DNA from: an uncultured Acetatifactor sp.
GTDB taxonomy: Bacteria; Bacillota; Clostridia; Lachnospirales; Lachnospiraceae
Length of the DNA stretch: 18,381 nt
Direction: 5' to 3'
NCBI GenBank assembly: GCA_910586835.1
Contig: CAJUJU010000069.1
Coordinates: 1-18,381, forward strand
In this document: positions 6,696 to 13,455 of the stretch, piece after piece
Layout: the number at the start of each line of letters is the position of its first letter
How positions within the stretch are numbered: the stretch's first letter is position 1
Program-made: the position numbers and the translations under genes
The notes under the pieces: generated by a model
The model's database searches: none
Told to the model about the DNA's origin: nothing
Seen by the model: only the letters and a program-made list of their open reading frames with translations

Positions 6696-8957
6696 ATGAA
6701 AAAGAAAAAAAGCAGTAAATTGCTGGCAGTTCTGCTGGCGCTTGGGCTTGTCACAGGCGCGTTGAGCGCCTGTGGAAAGGAGCCTTCGGAAGATGGAAAA
6801 ACGCCCGGGGCGGAGGATGGCAGTGTGGCAGCCCAGACACAGGGCAGGTATGTGGAAAAGGAAGTTGCTCTGCCATCGGAGCTGGCCGACTGGTCTCTGA
6901 TACAGATGTCTGCGGAGGGCGACGCCCTGTATCTGCTGGCCTCCAGACAGCGGGACGAAAAAACCATTCTCCAGGAGTGGTGTTACCAAGATGGCAGTTT
7001 CACGGACGTGACTCCGGACTGGCTTGCCTCCATGGAACTTCCCGCTGCAGACTGGGTTGATCTCAAGCTGATTCGGGGTGCCGGGGACACGCAGTATCTC
7101 TACGCCGGATATACGGAAGATGATGATTCCTTTCGGGGACACCTGTGGAAAGGTACGGAGGGTGAAGCATCCGAAATCACCCCCGAAAAGTGGACGATCC
7201 CGGACGAGGACTGGGGCGGCTACGAGATGATCCAGGGACTGGCCGCATTGGACAACGGAACGTTGGTCTCACTCTCCTACACCTACCTGGATATCCTGTC
7301 GGCCGAGGACGGCTCCGTACTGGAAAGTGAACCTGCCTCCACCGTCTATGAAGGCAATCTTGTGACAGACGGCGAAAATGTCTACCTTTGCTCCTCAGAC
7401 GCCTCCGGCAGCCAGATTGAGAAGCGTAGGGACGGCAGAGGAGCGGACTCCCTGATCCTTCCTTTTCCGGCGGCAGGCGGCTCTGAAAGCAACGTAGTCT
7501 TATTCGGCGAATCCGGCAGTCTTTTCCTTGACGTTTTAAAAGACGGTACTCTCATCGCCGGCGGCGAAAATGGTCTCTTCCGTCTCCCGGGAACCGCTGC
7601 GGAGGAAGAATGGGAACAGCTTATGCCCGGAATAGAGACCGATTTTTCCATGCCGGACTGCTGGTGCCTGAACCTGGCAGCCCTGGAAAACGGTAGTATT
7701 TATGCACTTTTCAAAACAGAAGAGGGACAAAAGCTGAATTTTTACGAATTTGACACAAACGCAGTGTCAGAAGTCACACAGGTTCTGAAGCTGTACACGG
7801 TCTATGAGAGCGCCCTGCTCAAACAGGCGGCGGCCATGTACCACAAGGAACATCCGGATACGGTGATTACCATTGAACACGAGTACCCCATGTATTATTT
7901 TGATACGCCCGATTACGACGCGGTCTATCAAAAACTGAACACCATGCTTCTGGGAGACAACGCCCCGGATCTCATGGTAATGGATCATCTGAATATGGAC
8001 TCCTACGCCTCAAGAGGGCTGCTGGCGGATCTGAACAACGTGGTGAAACCCCTGGAAGAAAACGGCGAACTCCTCTCCAATATCACCGGCTCTTATGTCC
8101 GGGAAGATGGCAGCCGCTATATAGTACCCCTGCAGTTTTCCTTTCCGCTTGCCCTGGGACGGGATATTTCCTCGGAGGACATGCGCTCCATTGAATCTCT
8201 GGCCGCCTTTCTGGCACAGACCGACTACAGTTACATGGGCACACAGACCGTGGCGGAGCTGGTAGACCTTTTCTATCCTTATTTTTGTGATAAAATTGTA
8301 GACGGAAAACAGCTGGATCAGGAGCGCTTAGGCCATTATCTTGACTGTCTGAAGACCATTGCGGACAACTGCGGCATTATCGCCACCCGACCGGAAAATG
8401 AGCTGAGTCTCGGCATGTGGGATCTGGCTGCAAAAGCAAAGTTTGCCCTCACTCCGGCAGACGGCTTCACAAACTGCATGTTCCCCATGTCTATGTCAGA
8501 CTATATCAAGGGAGACTTTACGGCTTTTGAAAACAGCTTCATTCCCTCCGCACAGGTCGGCATCTTCGCCAAGACCGAAAAGCTGGATACCGCAGAAGAT
8601 TTTCTGCGATTCCTGCTGTCCGAACAGGTTCAGGACAAAGACGGCAGCCGGGGATTCCCGGTGAATGCCCGCTCCCTGCAGAACCATGCAGAAAAAGACC
8701 GGTCGGATCTGCGCGCCTCTACCATGATTATGGCGGAGGATGGAAGCTATCTGGAATTTGACAGCAAACCCTATCCCAAAGAGACAGCCATGCGGCTTAC
8801 CGCCATCTGCGAATCGTTGGATACACCCATTCGGGAAGATGCCAAGATTCGGGAGATTTTGATTGAATGCCTGGGCGGTTATCTGGACGGCTCACAGTCC
8901 CTGGAACAGACCATACAAAAAATGGAAGACGGGCTGAAGATGTACCTGGCGGAATAA
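6696..8957 (+). CDS. Large lipoprotein with extracellular solute-binding domain
   Basis: A 753-residue surface lipoprotein. The signal peptide (KKKK, hydrophobic stretch) ends in lipobox LSAC with the lipidated Cys at 26, followed by a Gly/Glu/Asp-rich linker. Residues about 45-360 contain repeated short strand-like segments (for example DALYLLASRQ, TQYLYAGYTE, ENVYLCSSD, GSIYALFKTE) that look like a beta-propeller. From about 362 (VLKLYTVYE) to the end it resembles family 1 extracellular solute-binding proteins (QKLNTMLLGDNAPDLMVMD, LLADLNNVV). Family 1 binding proteins usually have about 400-450 residues and sit beside permease genes; here the length is nearly doubled and no permease is present. 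AAGGAG at 6680-6685 supports the ATG. A sensing role with the adjacent kinase is more likely than transport, but this is inference. Confidence 0.85.
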   Translation: MKKKKSSKLLAVLLALGLVTGALSACGKEPSEDGKTPGAEDGSVAAQTQGRYVEKEVALPSELADWSLIQMSAEGDALYLLASRQRDEKTILQEWCYQDGSFTDVTPDWLASMELPAADWVDLKLIRGAGDTQYLYAGYTEDDDSFRGHLWKGTEGEASEITPEKWTIPDEDWGGYEMIQGLAALDNGTLVSLSYTYLDILSAEDGSVLESEPASTVYEGNLVTDGENVYLCSSDASGSQIEKRRDGRGADSLILPFPAAGGSESNVVLFGESGSLFLDVLKDGTLIAGGENGLFRLPGTAAEEEWEQLMPGIETDFSMPDCWCLNLAALENGSIYALFKTEEGQKLNFYEFDTNAVSEVTQVLKLYTVYESALLKQAAAMYHKEHPDTVITIEHEYPMYYFDTPDYDAVYQKLNTMLLGDNAPDLMVMDHLNMDSYASRGLLADLNNVVKPLEENGELLSNITGSYVREDGSRYIVPLQFSFPLALGRDISSEDMRSIESLAAFLAQTDYSYMGTQTVAELVDLFYPYFCDKIVDGKQLDQERLGHYLDCLKTIADNCGIIATRPENELSLGMWDLAAKAKFALTPADGFTNCMFPMSMSDYIKGDFTAFENSFIPSAQVGIFAKTEKLDTAEDFLRFLLSEQVQDKDGSRGFPVNARSLQNHAEKDRSDLRASTMIMAEDGSYLEFDSKPYPKETAMRLTAICESLDTPIREDAKIREILIECLGGYLDGSQSLEQTIQKMEDGLKMYLAE

Positions 8958-9024
8958 CCTGCCGGGAGAAACGATAATTTCATCTGCGCCGGCCCAAAAA
9001 CACTGGAAAGAAGTACCGGAAAGA

Positions 9025-9109
9025 GAAGCAGCCGACCTTTACTTTTGTGCCGAAAAATGCTATGATAACTACTCAGAAGACACAACGGCACAAGCAGGTC
9101 GGCTGCTTC
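9025..9109. repeat. 85-base two-tier palindrome enclosing a promoter
   Basis: The outer arms are a perfect 14-base inverted repeat, 9025-9038 and 9096-9109 (GAAGCAGCCGACCT and its complement). A second inner pair, TTGTGCCG (9045-9052) and CGGCACAA (9086-9093), is also perfect. About 33 bases remain as loop. The promoter of the next gene lies inside, so transcripts starting there lack the left arms. Read-through RNA from the lipoprotein gene would form the whole hairpin. Confidence 0.75.
9038..9066 (+). promoter_or_regulatory. Promoter of the small membrane protein gene
   Basis: TTTACT (9038-9043), 17 bases, then TATGAT (9061-9066). Start expected near 9073, about 60 bases before the ATG at 9133. 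The -35 overlaps the end of the left palindrome arm and the spacer includes the inner arm, so a protein binding the palindrome, or cruciform formation, would affect it. Confidence 0.5.
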
Positions 9110-9132
9110 AGAATAAATACGGAGGAAATGCC

Positions 9133-9489
9133 ATGAGAATAAACACGGAAGAAAACGTTCAGCAGTCCCCAAAGAAAATGATCACCTCCAGGCAGGTCGT
9201 GGCGCTGATCGGCATTGCCCTGCTGGTTCTCATGTATCTCTCCACCTTGATCACTGCCATTGCTGGCAATCCAGCCTCGGACAGGCTGTTTTTCCTGTCC
9301 CTGTTCGCCACCCTGACCATCCCCGTCCTCATCTGGATTTATACCTGGATGTACGGCAAACTTACCGGAAAGCACACCTTTGCGGATTTTAATCTTGGCG
9401 GAACCGACCCGAAAGAGCCGGACGCCTCCAGGGCTTCCGACGCGATGCATTCCGCAGACAGGAAATCCGACGATACAGCCGATACCTGA
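9133..9489 (+). CDS. Small two-helix membrane protein
   Basis: A 118-residue protein with a polar N terminus, two transmembrane helices (about 22-45 and 52-74, separated by a short NPASDR turn) and a charged C-terminal tail of about 40 residues rich in Asp, Ser, Ala and Lys. Both termini are predicted on the same side of the membrane, probably cytoplasmic. GGAGG at 9121-9125 gives a good ribosome binding site seven bases before the ATG. I do not recognise a family or function. It has its own promoter, so its link to the upstream lipoprotein is uncertain. Confidence 0.75.
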   Translation: MRINTEENVQQSPKKMITSRQVVALIGIALLVLMYLSTLITAIAGNPASDRLFFLSLFATLTIPVLIWIYTWMYGKLTGKHTFADFNLGGTDPKEPDASRASDAMHSADRKSDDTADT

Positions 9490-9574
9490 ATGCGGCCGCA
9501 CCTGCCGCTCCCTTCCCGGACATTCTCCCGAAAGAAGGCAGTCTGACGCCGTAAAAGAATCCCCTTTATTTATA

Positions 9575-9721
9575 TCAGTTATTCAAATTCAATTTCATGG
9601 CGCAAGGGTATGGAATTTTTCTCTCTTTAGCTACCTGTATAACGGTTTGTACAAGTTTGCTTCCAATTCCTCGATTTTCATACACGCTGTCAAGAGATGT
9701 TATTTCTAATAGAGCAGCCCT
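9575..9721 (-). pseudogene. C-terminal fragment of a GNAT-family N-acetyltransferase
   Basis: The minus strand encodes 48 residues before a TGA at 9575-9577. They include LLEITSLDSVYENRGIGSKL and VQTVIQVAKE, the acetyl-CoA-binding motif A of GNAT enzymes (R-G-x-G-x-K/A after a Val-containing strand). A TAA at 9722-9724 closes the frame upstream, no start codon with a ribosome binding site is present, and the sequence ends soon after motif A, so both halves of the domain are missing. The upstream side is replaced by a terminator hairpin. It is best read as a decayed remnant; which acetyltransferase it was cannot be told. Confidence 0.6.
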
Positions 9722-9760
9722 TTACAAGAGCATACAGGAAAAAGAGCTATCACCCTTCCA

Positions 9761-9796
9761 AAAACGCCGCCCTGGAAAACAAGGCGGCATTTTGTT
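9761..9796 (+). terminator. Rho-independent terminator
   Basis: GCCGCC (9766-9771) pairs with GGCGGC (9783-9788) around an A-rich loop, preceded by AAAA and followed by ATTTTGTT. The flanking A and T runs make it usable in both directions. On the plus strand it would end transcription from the 9133 gene, although it lies about 270 bases after that stop codon. Confidence 0.7.
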
Positions 9797-10002
9797 ATGC
9801 GGTTACTTCTGGTCAGAGCGGCCACAGGCAGATGCTCTCCACGTCCCCGCAGGGAACAGGCTCTGGTGGTTATATTCCCGTCGCCGCCGTTTATAAAGCG
9901 CAGGCAAGACCGCAGACAGGGGAGTTTCTGGTCAGCATGGCCAGAAGTCTATCGGATTTGGGTGAACCCCAAGAACCCCAACAAGCTCTTTCGCACCGCC
10001 AA
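9797..10002. other. Unrecognised stretch after the terminator
   Basis: About 200 bases with no supported gene. All three plus-strand frames stay open for long parts, but none has a start with a ribosome binding site or a family I recognise. TTCTGGTCAG occurs twice (9807-9816 and 9926-9935), and the second copy is part of an inverted repeat TTCTGG/CCAGAA (9926-9931, 9941-9946). It may be the eroded edge of the inserted cassette to its right. Confidence 0.35.
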
Positions 10003-10344
10003 TTATGTGGTCAGAAGTCTGTTCTTTTCACCCCAATCGCACATTTCATCTAAAAGAGGCATGAGAGACTTCCCGCGTTCCGTTAAACTATACTCAACTT
10101 TGGGTGGAATTTGGGGATATTCCTCCCTATGTACCAGTTGATCTGCTTCTAGTTCTTTTAGCGTGGAACTCAGTGTCTTATAAGAAATACTCCCAATATA
10201 TTTTTTCATCTCATTAAAACGAACGACCTGAAATTCCATCAAGGTATAAAGGATTATCATTTTGTATTTTCCGTTGATTAAAGACAGGGTGTAGCTAAAG
10301 CCAGTGTCATTGAGACACTCTTGCGAAATACAGCGTTCACTCAT
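10003..10344 (-). CDS. HxlR-family winged-helix transcriptional regulator
   Basis: A 113-residue DNA-binding protein. The HxlR/DUF24 pattern is clear: a Cys near the N terminus (C5, C10), LINGKYKMIILYTL, RFNEMKKYIGSISYKTLSSTLKELEADQLV (helix-turn-helix) and wing PPKVEYSLTERG, ending in CDWGEKN. Many HxlR proteins sense electrophiles, quinones or disulphide stress through an N-terminal Cys and control a divergent oxidoreductase gene, which is the arrangement here. GGAGG at 10355-10359 supports the ATG at 10344. It probably represses its own gene and the flavoprotein pair through the palindromes between them. Confidence 0.92.
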   Translation of the reverse strand: MSERCISQECLNDTGFSYTLSLINGKYKMIILYTLMEFQVVRFNEMKKYIGSISYKTLSSTLKELEADQLVHREEYPQIPPKVEYSLTERGKSLMPLLDEMCDWGEKNRLLTT

Positions 10345-10365
10345 AGTACGCTTTCCTCCGGGTTA

Positions 10366-10388
10366 GTATCGCACTTATATGTGCGTAC
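10366..10388. promoter_or_regulatory. Candidate HxlR operator
   Basis: CGCAC (10370-10374) and GTGCG (10381-10385) flank TTATAT, with outer GTA (10366-10368) and TAC (10386-10388) extending the symmetry apart from one extra T. The site sits directly against the -35 of the flavoprotein promoter, and between the two divergent genes. Confidence 0.5.
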
Positions 10389-10426
10389 TTGATTATGCTT
10401 TAATTCTTGCTACAATGATACTATCA
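10389..10426 (+). promoter_or_regulatory. Promoter of the flavoprotein pair, with a palindrome at the start site
   Basis: TTGATT (10389-10394), 16 bases, then TACAAT (10411-10416). Immediately after it, TGATA-C-TATCA (10416-10426) is a perfect 11-base palindrome covering the expected transcription start, a second possible operator. The ATG follows at 10471 with AGGAGG at 10457-10462. Confidence 0.55.
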
Positions 10427-10470
10427 GATGCGGGGGAAAGTCAAGCCCGCAAAATCAGGAGGTACTTTGC

Positions 10471-11016
10471 ATGAGCAAAAAAATTGTTGTTGTTACCGGC
10501 AGTCCTCGGAAGAAAGGCAATAGCTTTGCTATGACCGAGGCATTTATTCAAGCGGCACAAGCCAAAGGTCACACCATCACCCGCTTTGACGCTGCGCTGA
10601 AAAATATGGGCGGTTGCCGGGCTTGCGAGACTTGTTTTAAGACTGGAAAAGCCTGCTCTTTTAATGATGATTTTAATACGATTGCTCCCGCTATTTTGGA
10701 GGCTGATGCTGTGGTTTTCTCTATGCCTGTGTATTGGTATTCCATTCCCGCACAAATTAAAGGGGTCATTGATCGTCTGTTCTCTTTTGTGGTGGGTGGA
10801 AAAGATATTGCCGGTAAAGAGTGCGCGGTTATCGTCTGTTGTGAAGAAGATGATATGTCCGTCTTTGACGGTGTGCGCGTCCCCATGGAACGCTCTGCCG
10901 CACTAATGAAATGGAAGATGGTTGGAGAGGTTCTTGTTCCGGGCGTCCTGAATATCGGTGACATTGAAAAGACAGACGGCTGTAAACAAGCGGCTGCTCT
11001 GGCGGAGAAATTTTAA
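10471..11016 (+). CDS. Flavodoxin-fold NAD(P)H-dependent FMN reductase with iron-sulphur-type cysteines
   Basis: A 181-residue cytoplasmic flavoprotein. VTGSPRKKGNS (about 9-18) is the FMN-phosphate loop; MPVYWYSIPAQIKGVIDRLFSF (given in part: PVYWYSIPAQIKGVIDR) is the second flavin-binding loop of this family. Between them C49, C52, C55 and C62 form CX2CX2CX6C, which fits the compact cluster motif of iron-sulphur flavoproteins (Isf type, CX2CX2CX4-7C). Likely role: reduction of quinones, electrophiles or similar substrates. The AGGAGG at 10457-10462 supports the start. It is divergent from the HxlR gene and 15 bases ahead of a paralogue, so an HxlR-controlled two-gene operon is expected. Confidence 0.88.
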   Translation: MSKKIVVVTGSPRKKGNSFAMTEAFIQAAQAKGHTITRFDAALKNMGGCRACETCFKTGKACSFNDDFNTIAPAILEADAVVFSMPVYWYSIPAQIKGVIDRLFSFVVGGKDIAGKECAVIVCCEEDDMSVFDGVRVPMERSAALMKWKMVGEVLVPGVLNIGDIEKTDGCKQAAALAEKF

Positions 11017-11031
11017 GGAGGAAAGAATACC

Positions 11032-11583
11032 ATGCCCAAGAAGATTGTCATTCTCAATGGTAGTCCCCGCAGAACGGGTAATACCTCCGCGCTGGTCAAA
11101 GCGTTCACCGAGGGGGCGGAGAGCGCCGGTCATACCGTAACCGAGTTTTTCCTGGACAGTATGAATATCCACGGCTGTAAAGGGTGCTTTGGTGAACACA
11201 GCAGCAAAGAGTGTCCCTGTGTTCAGCGGGACGACATGAATAAAATTTATCCTGTGGTGCGGGAGTGCGATGTGATTGTGCTTGCCAGTCCCCTTTACTA
11301 CTGGAACATGAGCGGTCAAATCAGAACCGCTATTGACCGCTTGTTTGCGTTGGAAGAGGGGGACGGCAACCTTTTGAGGGGACACGGCAAGGCATCTGCC
11401 CTGTTAATGGCCGCAGAGGGCCACGGCTTTGAAGATGTACTTGTTTACTACAATCACTTGATGGAGCATTTAAAGTGGAATAATCTCGGCCATGTTCTTG
11501 CTGGTGGAAACGGGGAGATAGGAGATATTGAGGGAAAAGCCGAAATATCTGCCGCTTATGAACTTGGGAAATCTATTGCATAA
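11032..11583 (+). CDS. Second flavodoxin-fold NAD(P)H-dependent FMN reductase
   Basis: A 183-residue paralogue of the upstream protein. It shares KKIV..GSPR..GN at the N terminus and SPLYYWNMSGQIRTAIDR in the second flavin loop. The cysteines differ: C49, C52, C61 and C63 (CX2CX8CXC), so a cluster is less certain here. AGGAGG (11016-11021) overlaps the end of the previous gene and fits the ATG. The pair looks like an old tandem duplication that diverged; the two proteins may form a heteromer or act on different substrates. A decayed KTR gene and a terminator follow directly. Confidence 0.87.
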   Translation: MPKKIVILNGSPRRTGNTSALVKAFTEGAESAGHTVTEFFLDSMNIHGCKGCFGEHSSKECPCVQRDDMNKIYPVVRECDVIVLASPLYYWNMSGQIRTAIDRLFALEEGDGNLLRGHGKASALLMAAEGHGFEDVLVYYNHLMEHLKWNNLGHVLAGGNGEIGDIEGKAEISAAYELGKSIA

Positions 11584-11585
11584 CA

Positions 11586-11766
11586 AAAAAGCGGATATAT
11601 TGCCCTATTTGCGGTAATAAAACACATGAAAAAATTTAGAAAAGACACTGTTCTGAAAAACTACCCTCTTTATTGCCCATAATGCAAAAAAGAAACTTTA
11701 GTTAGTGCATAAAGCCTACAAATAATCGTTATCAAAGAGCCAGACATATAGACGCAGGGCCGATAA
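11586..11766 (+). pseudogene. Decayed cysteine-rich KTR protein gene
   Basis: Pieces of the small cysteine-rich KTR family are spread over two frames. Frame one reads RIYCPICGNKTHEKI and hits TAG at 11637-11639. A +1 shift then gives RKDTVLKNYPLYCP, a TAA in place of the usual Lys between the two Cys, CKKETLVSA, another TAA, SLQIIVIKEPDI, a TAG, and TQGR before the final TAA. That order matches the family as I know it (CPxCGNKT, then LKNFPLYCPKCKQET, then VIKEPDAKTQSR). One frameshift and three internal stops make it non-functional. In other Firmicutes these genes are commonly found in integrative and conjugative elements, usually last in an operon before a terminator, as here. Confidence 0.75.
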
Positions 11767-11800
11767 CACGCAGACTAAAAATGCGGTTATCGGCCTTTCC
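11758..11800 (+). terminator. Rho-independent terminator of the flavoprotein/KTR unit
   Basis: GGCCGATAAC (11758-11767) and GTTATCGGCC (11786-11795) are a perfect ten-base inverted repeat with an A-rich loop, followed by TTTCCATTT. It overlaps the last codons of the KTR remnant and ends the plus-strand cassette. The opposite strand has no U-run, so it does not serve the HAD gene as well. Confidence 0.8.
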
Positions 11801-11856
11801 ATTTGGAACCATTTATCTGCAACATGGATACAGCATTTCTAAAAGGGAGAAAAAGC

Positions 11857-12465
11857 TTAAAAAGTCTTCTCAATCAGCGCAAGAAGCTCCGCCTCCGCCT
11901 GCTCCCTGGACTGAAACCGGATGCCATGGATGCCGCATGCCCTGGCTCCTTCCACATTTTCCGGCATGTCATCCAAAAAGACACATTCCTCCGCCTTCAG
12001 GCCATATCTGGAGAGTAGCAGCTCATAAATTTCACGGTCCGGCTTGATCACCTTCTCCTGATAAGACAAAATGCCGCCGTCGGTGTCGCTCATGAACTCA
12101 AGGGCATCGTCGCACTCCTTGTGTGCCATCTCGGAAAAATTAGAAAGGTAATAGACGCCGTAGCCCTTCTCCTTCAGTTCCCGCACCCAGGGAACTGCAT
12201 AGCTCCTGGGCGTCACAAGCCCTTTTATATTATCGTAGGCAACATGCAGCTCCTCTTCTATCCCGGGATCCACGGACACAAACCGCGCCATAACCTCCTC
12301 CCGGCCAAGCACCCCGCGGTCCACCTCGTTCCAGTAAGGGCTCAGCACGGATGCCCGGGCAATCCGTTCCGTCATGTCCCTGTCAAATCCCTTATCCCGC
12401 AAAAACTCTCTCCAGCGAAAATCCGCCAGTACGTTCCCGATGTCAAAGATAATATTTCTGATCAT
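11857..12465 (-). CDS. HAD-superfamily phosphatase (subfamily IA, YihX-like)
   Basis: A 202-residue soluble hydrolase. Motif I is IIFDIGNVL with nucleophile D8; the second acidic position of the usual DxD is Gly, as in the FDLGNV group that includes E. coli YihX (glucose-1-phosphate phosphatase). Motif II is YLSNFS, motif III Lys is in VIKPDREIY, and motif IV is CVFLDDMPENVEGA. The helical cap lies between about 15 and 90. Substrate is probably a sugar phosphate or nucleotide but cannot be fixed. GAAGGG lies about nine bases upstream of the ATG. It follows the LysR gene after 102 bases on the same strand and faces the terminator of the flavoprotein unit. Confidence 0.9.
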   Translation of the reverse strand: MIRNIIFDIGNVLADFRWREFLRDKGFDRDMTERIARASVLSPYWNEVDRGVLGREEVMARFVSVDPGIEEELHVAYDNIKGLVTPRSYAVPWVRELKEKGYGVYYLSNFSEMAHKECDDALEFMSDTDGGILSYQEKVIKPDREIYELLLSRYGLKAEECVFLDDMPENVEGARACGIHGIRFQSREQAEAELLALIEKTF

Positions 12466-12567
12466 TTTATTTCCCTTCTATCCTGCCCGTCTGCCTATGA
12501 TTGTTCACGCCTGGCCATACATGCATTTCCGCATTTCCGTTCAATGAGTCAACTCCGGATTGAAAAC

Positions 12568-13455
12568 TTAGATTTCCATGATCTCCAGCAACTTTTCCGC
12601 CGCGGTGGGAATCACTGCCCTGCCGCTTCTTACCACACAGATCGTTCTCTTGGGTATCATCTTGTTAAAACGCAGTTCAAACAATCTCCCCGATTCCAGT
12701 GCCTCCCTTGCAAAGTCCCGAACCACACAGCCCACCCCCAGATTCCGCAGGGCAAACTGTACCACCATGTCGCTGGTGGCAAGCTCAAACTCCGGCTGCA
12801 AAACGATCCCGTTCTCCCGCAGATAATCGTTCATATAGCTGCGGGTGCTGGTATTTCCCTCCAGAAAAATCATGGGCAGTCCTTCCAGCTCCTGAAGATC
12901 CAGGGTTTTGTTCTTGCAGGCGATAAAACGTCTGCCCGCCACAAACACATCCTCAATCTCCCGCACCTGAATCGCTTCCACATCCCCCGCCTTCTCAAAG
13001 GGAGTGCTCACCACCCCAAAGTCGATCTTTCCCTCCTGCAGAACCTCCAGAGTTTCCGGGGTTGGCCCGTTGGAGACAGTCACCTTGATATCGGGATATC
13101 TCTCATGGAATTTTTCCAGGAACGGCAGCAGATAAAACTGCAGCGTCATATCGCTGGCTCCGATATGAACCTCCCCCAACTCCAGATTCCGCATCTGCCG
13201 CACCTTTTCCACTCCCAGCTCAATCTGTTCATATCCCTTGGCCACATAGGAATACAGAAGCTCTCCCTCCGCAGTGAGCTTCACCCCTCTGGAGCCCCGT
13301 GCGAAAAGAGGTACGCCCAAATATTTTTCCAGCTGCTTCAGAGACTGGCTCACCGCCGGCTGGGAGATGGAAAGCAATGCGGCAGCACCCGTGACGCTGC
13401 CGCACTTTGCCGTATGGTAAAACACCTTAAAATATTCCAGATTGCCGATCATCAT
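12568..13455 (-). CDS. LysR-family transcriptional regulator
   Basis: A 295-residue regulator. The winged helix-turn-helix spans about 4-62 (LEYFKVFYHTAKCGSVTGAA, ISQPAVSQSLKQLEKYLG, LFARGSRGVKLTAEG). It is followed by a linker helix and a two-lobed effector-binding domain (LGEVHIGASD, DFGVVSTPF, VVQFALRNLGVGCVV). The ATG at 13455 overlaps the purA stop as ATGA, with a second ATG one codon later. No good ribosome binding site is visible, so translation is probably coupled to purA. LysR regulators are usually divergent from their targets; being last in a purA operon is less common and suggests a role tied to purine supply or AMP synthesis. The effector is unknown. Confidence 0.95.
   Translation of the reverse strand: MMIGNLEYFKVFYHTAKCGSVTGAAALLSISQPAVSQSLKQLEKYLGVPLFARGSRGVKLTAEGELLYSYVAKGYEQIELGVEKVRQMRNLELGEVHIGASDMTLQFYLLPFLEKFHERYPDIKVTVSNGPTPETLEVLQEGKIDFGVVSTPFEKAGDVEAIQVREIEDVFVAGRRFIACKNKTLDLQELEGLPMIFLEGNTSTRSYMNDYLRENGIVLQPEFELATSDMVVQFALRNLGVGCVVRDFAREALESGRLFELRFNKMIPKRTICVVRSGRAVIPTAAEKLLEIMEI

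Noticed and set aside
9498..9541. Imperfect hairpin after the small membrane protein gene (CTGCC/GGCAG)
   Set aside because: The stem is short and interrupted and no U-run follows, so it is not a convincing terminator.
12522..12537. Tandem GCATTTCC repeat between the HAD and LysR genes
   Set aside because: Two eight-base copies only; likely chance and not linked to a promoter or known motif.
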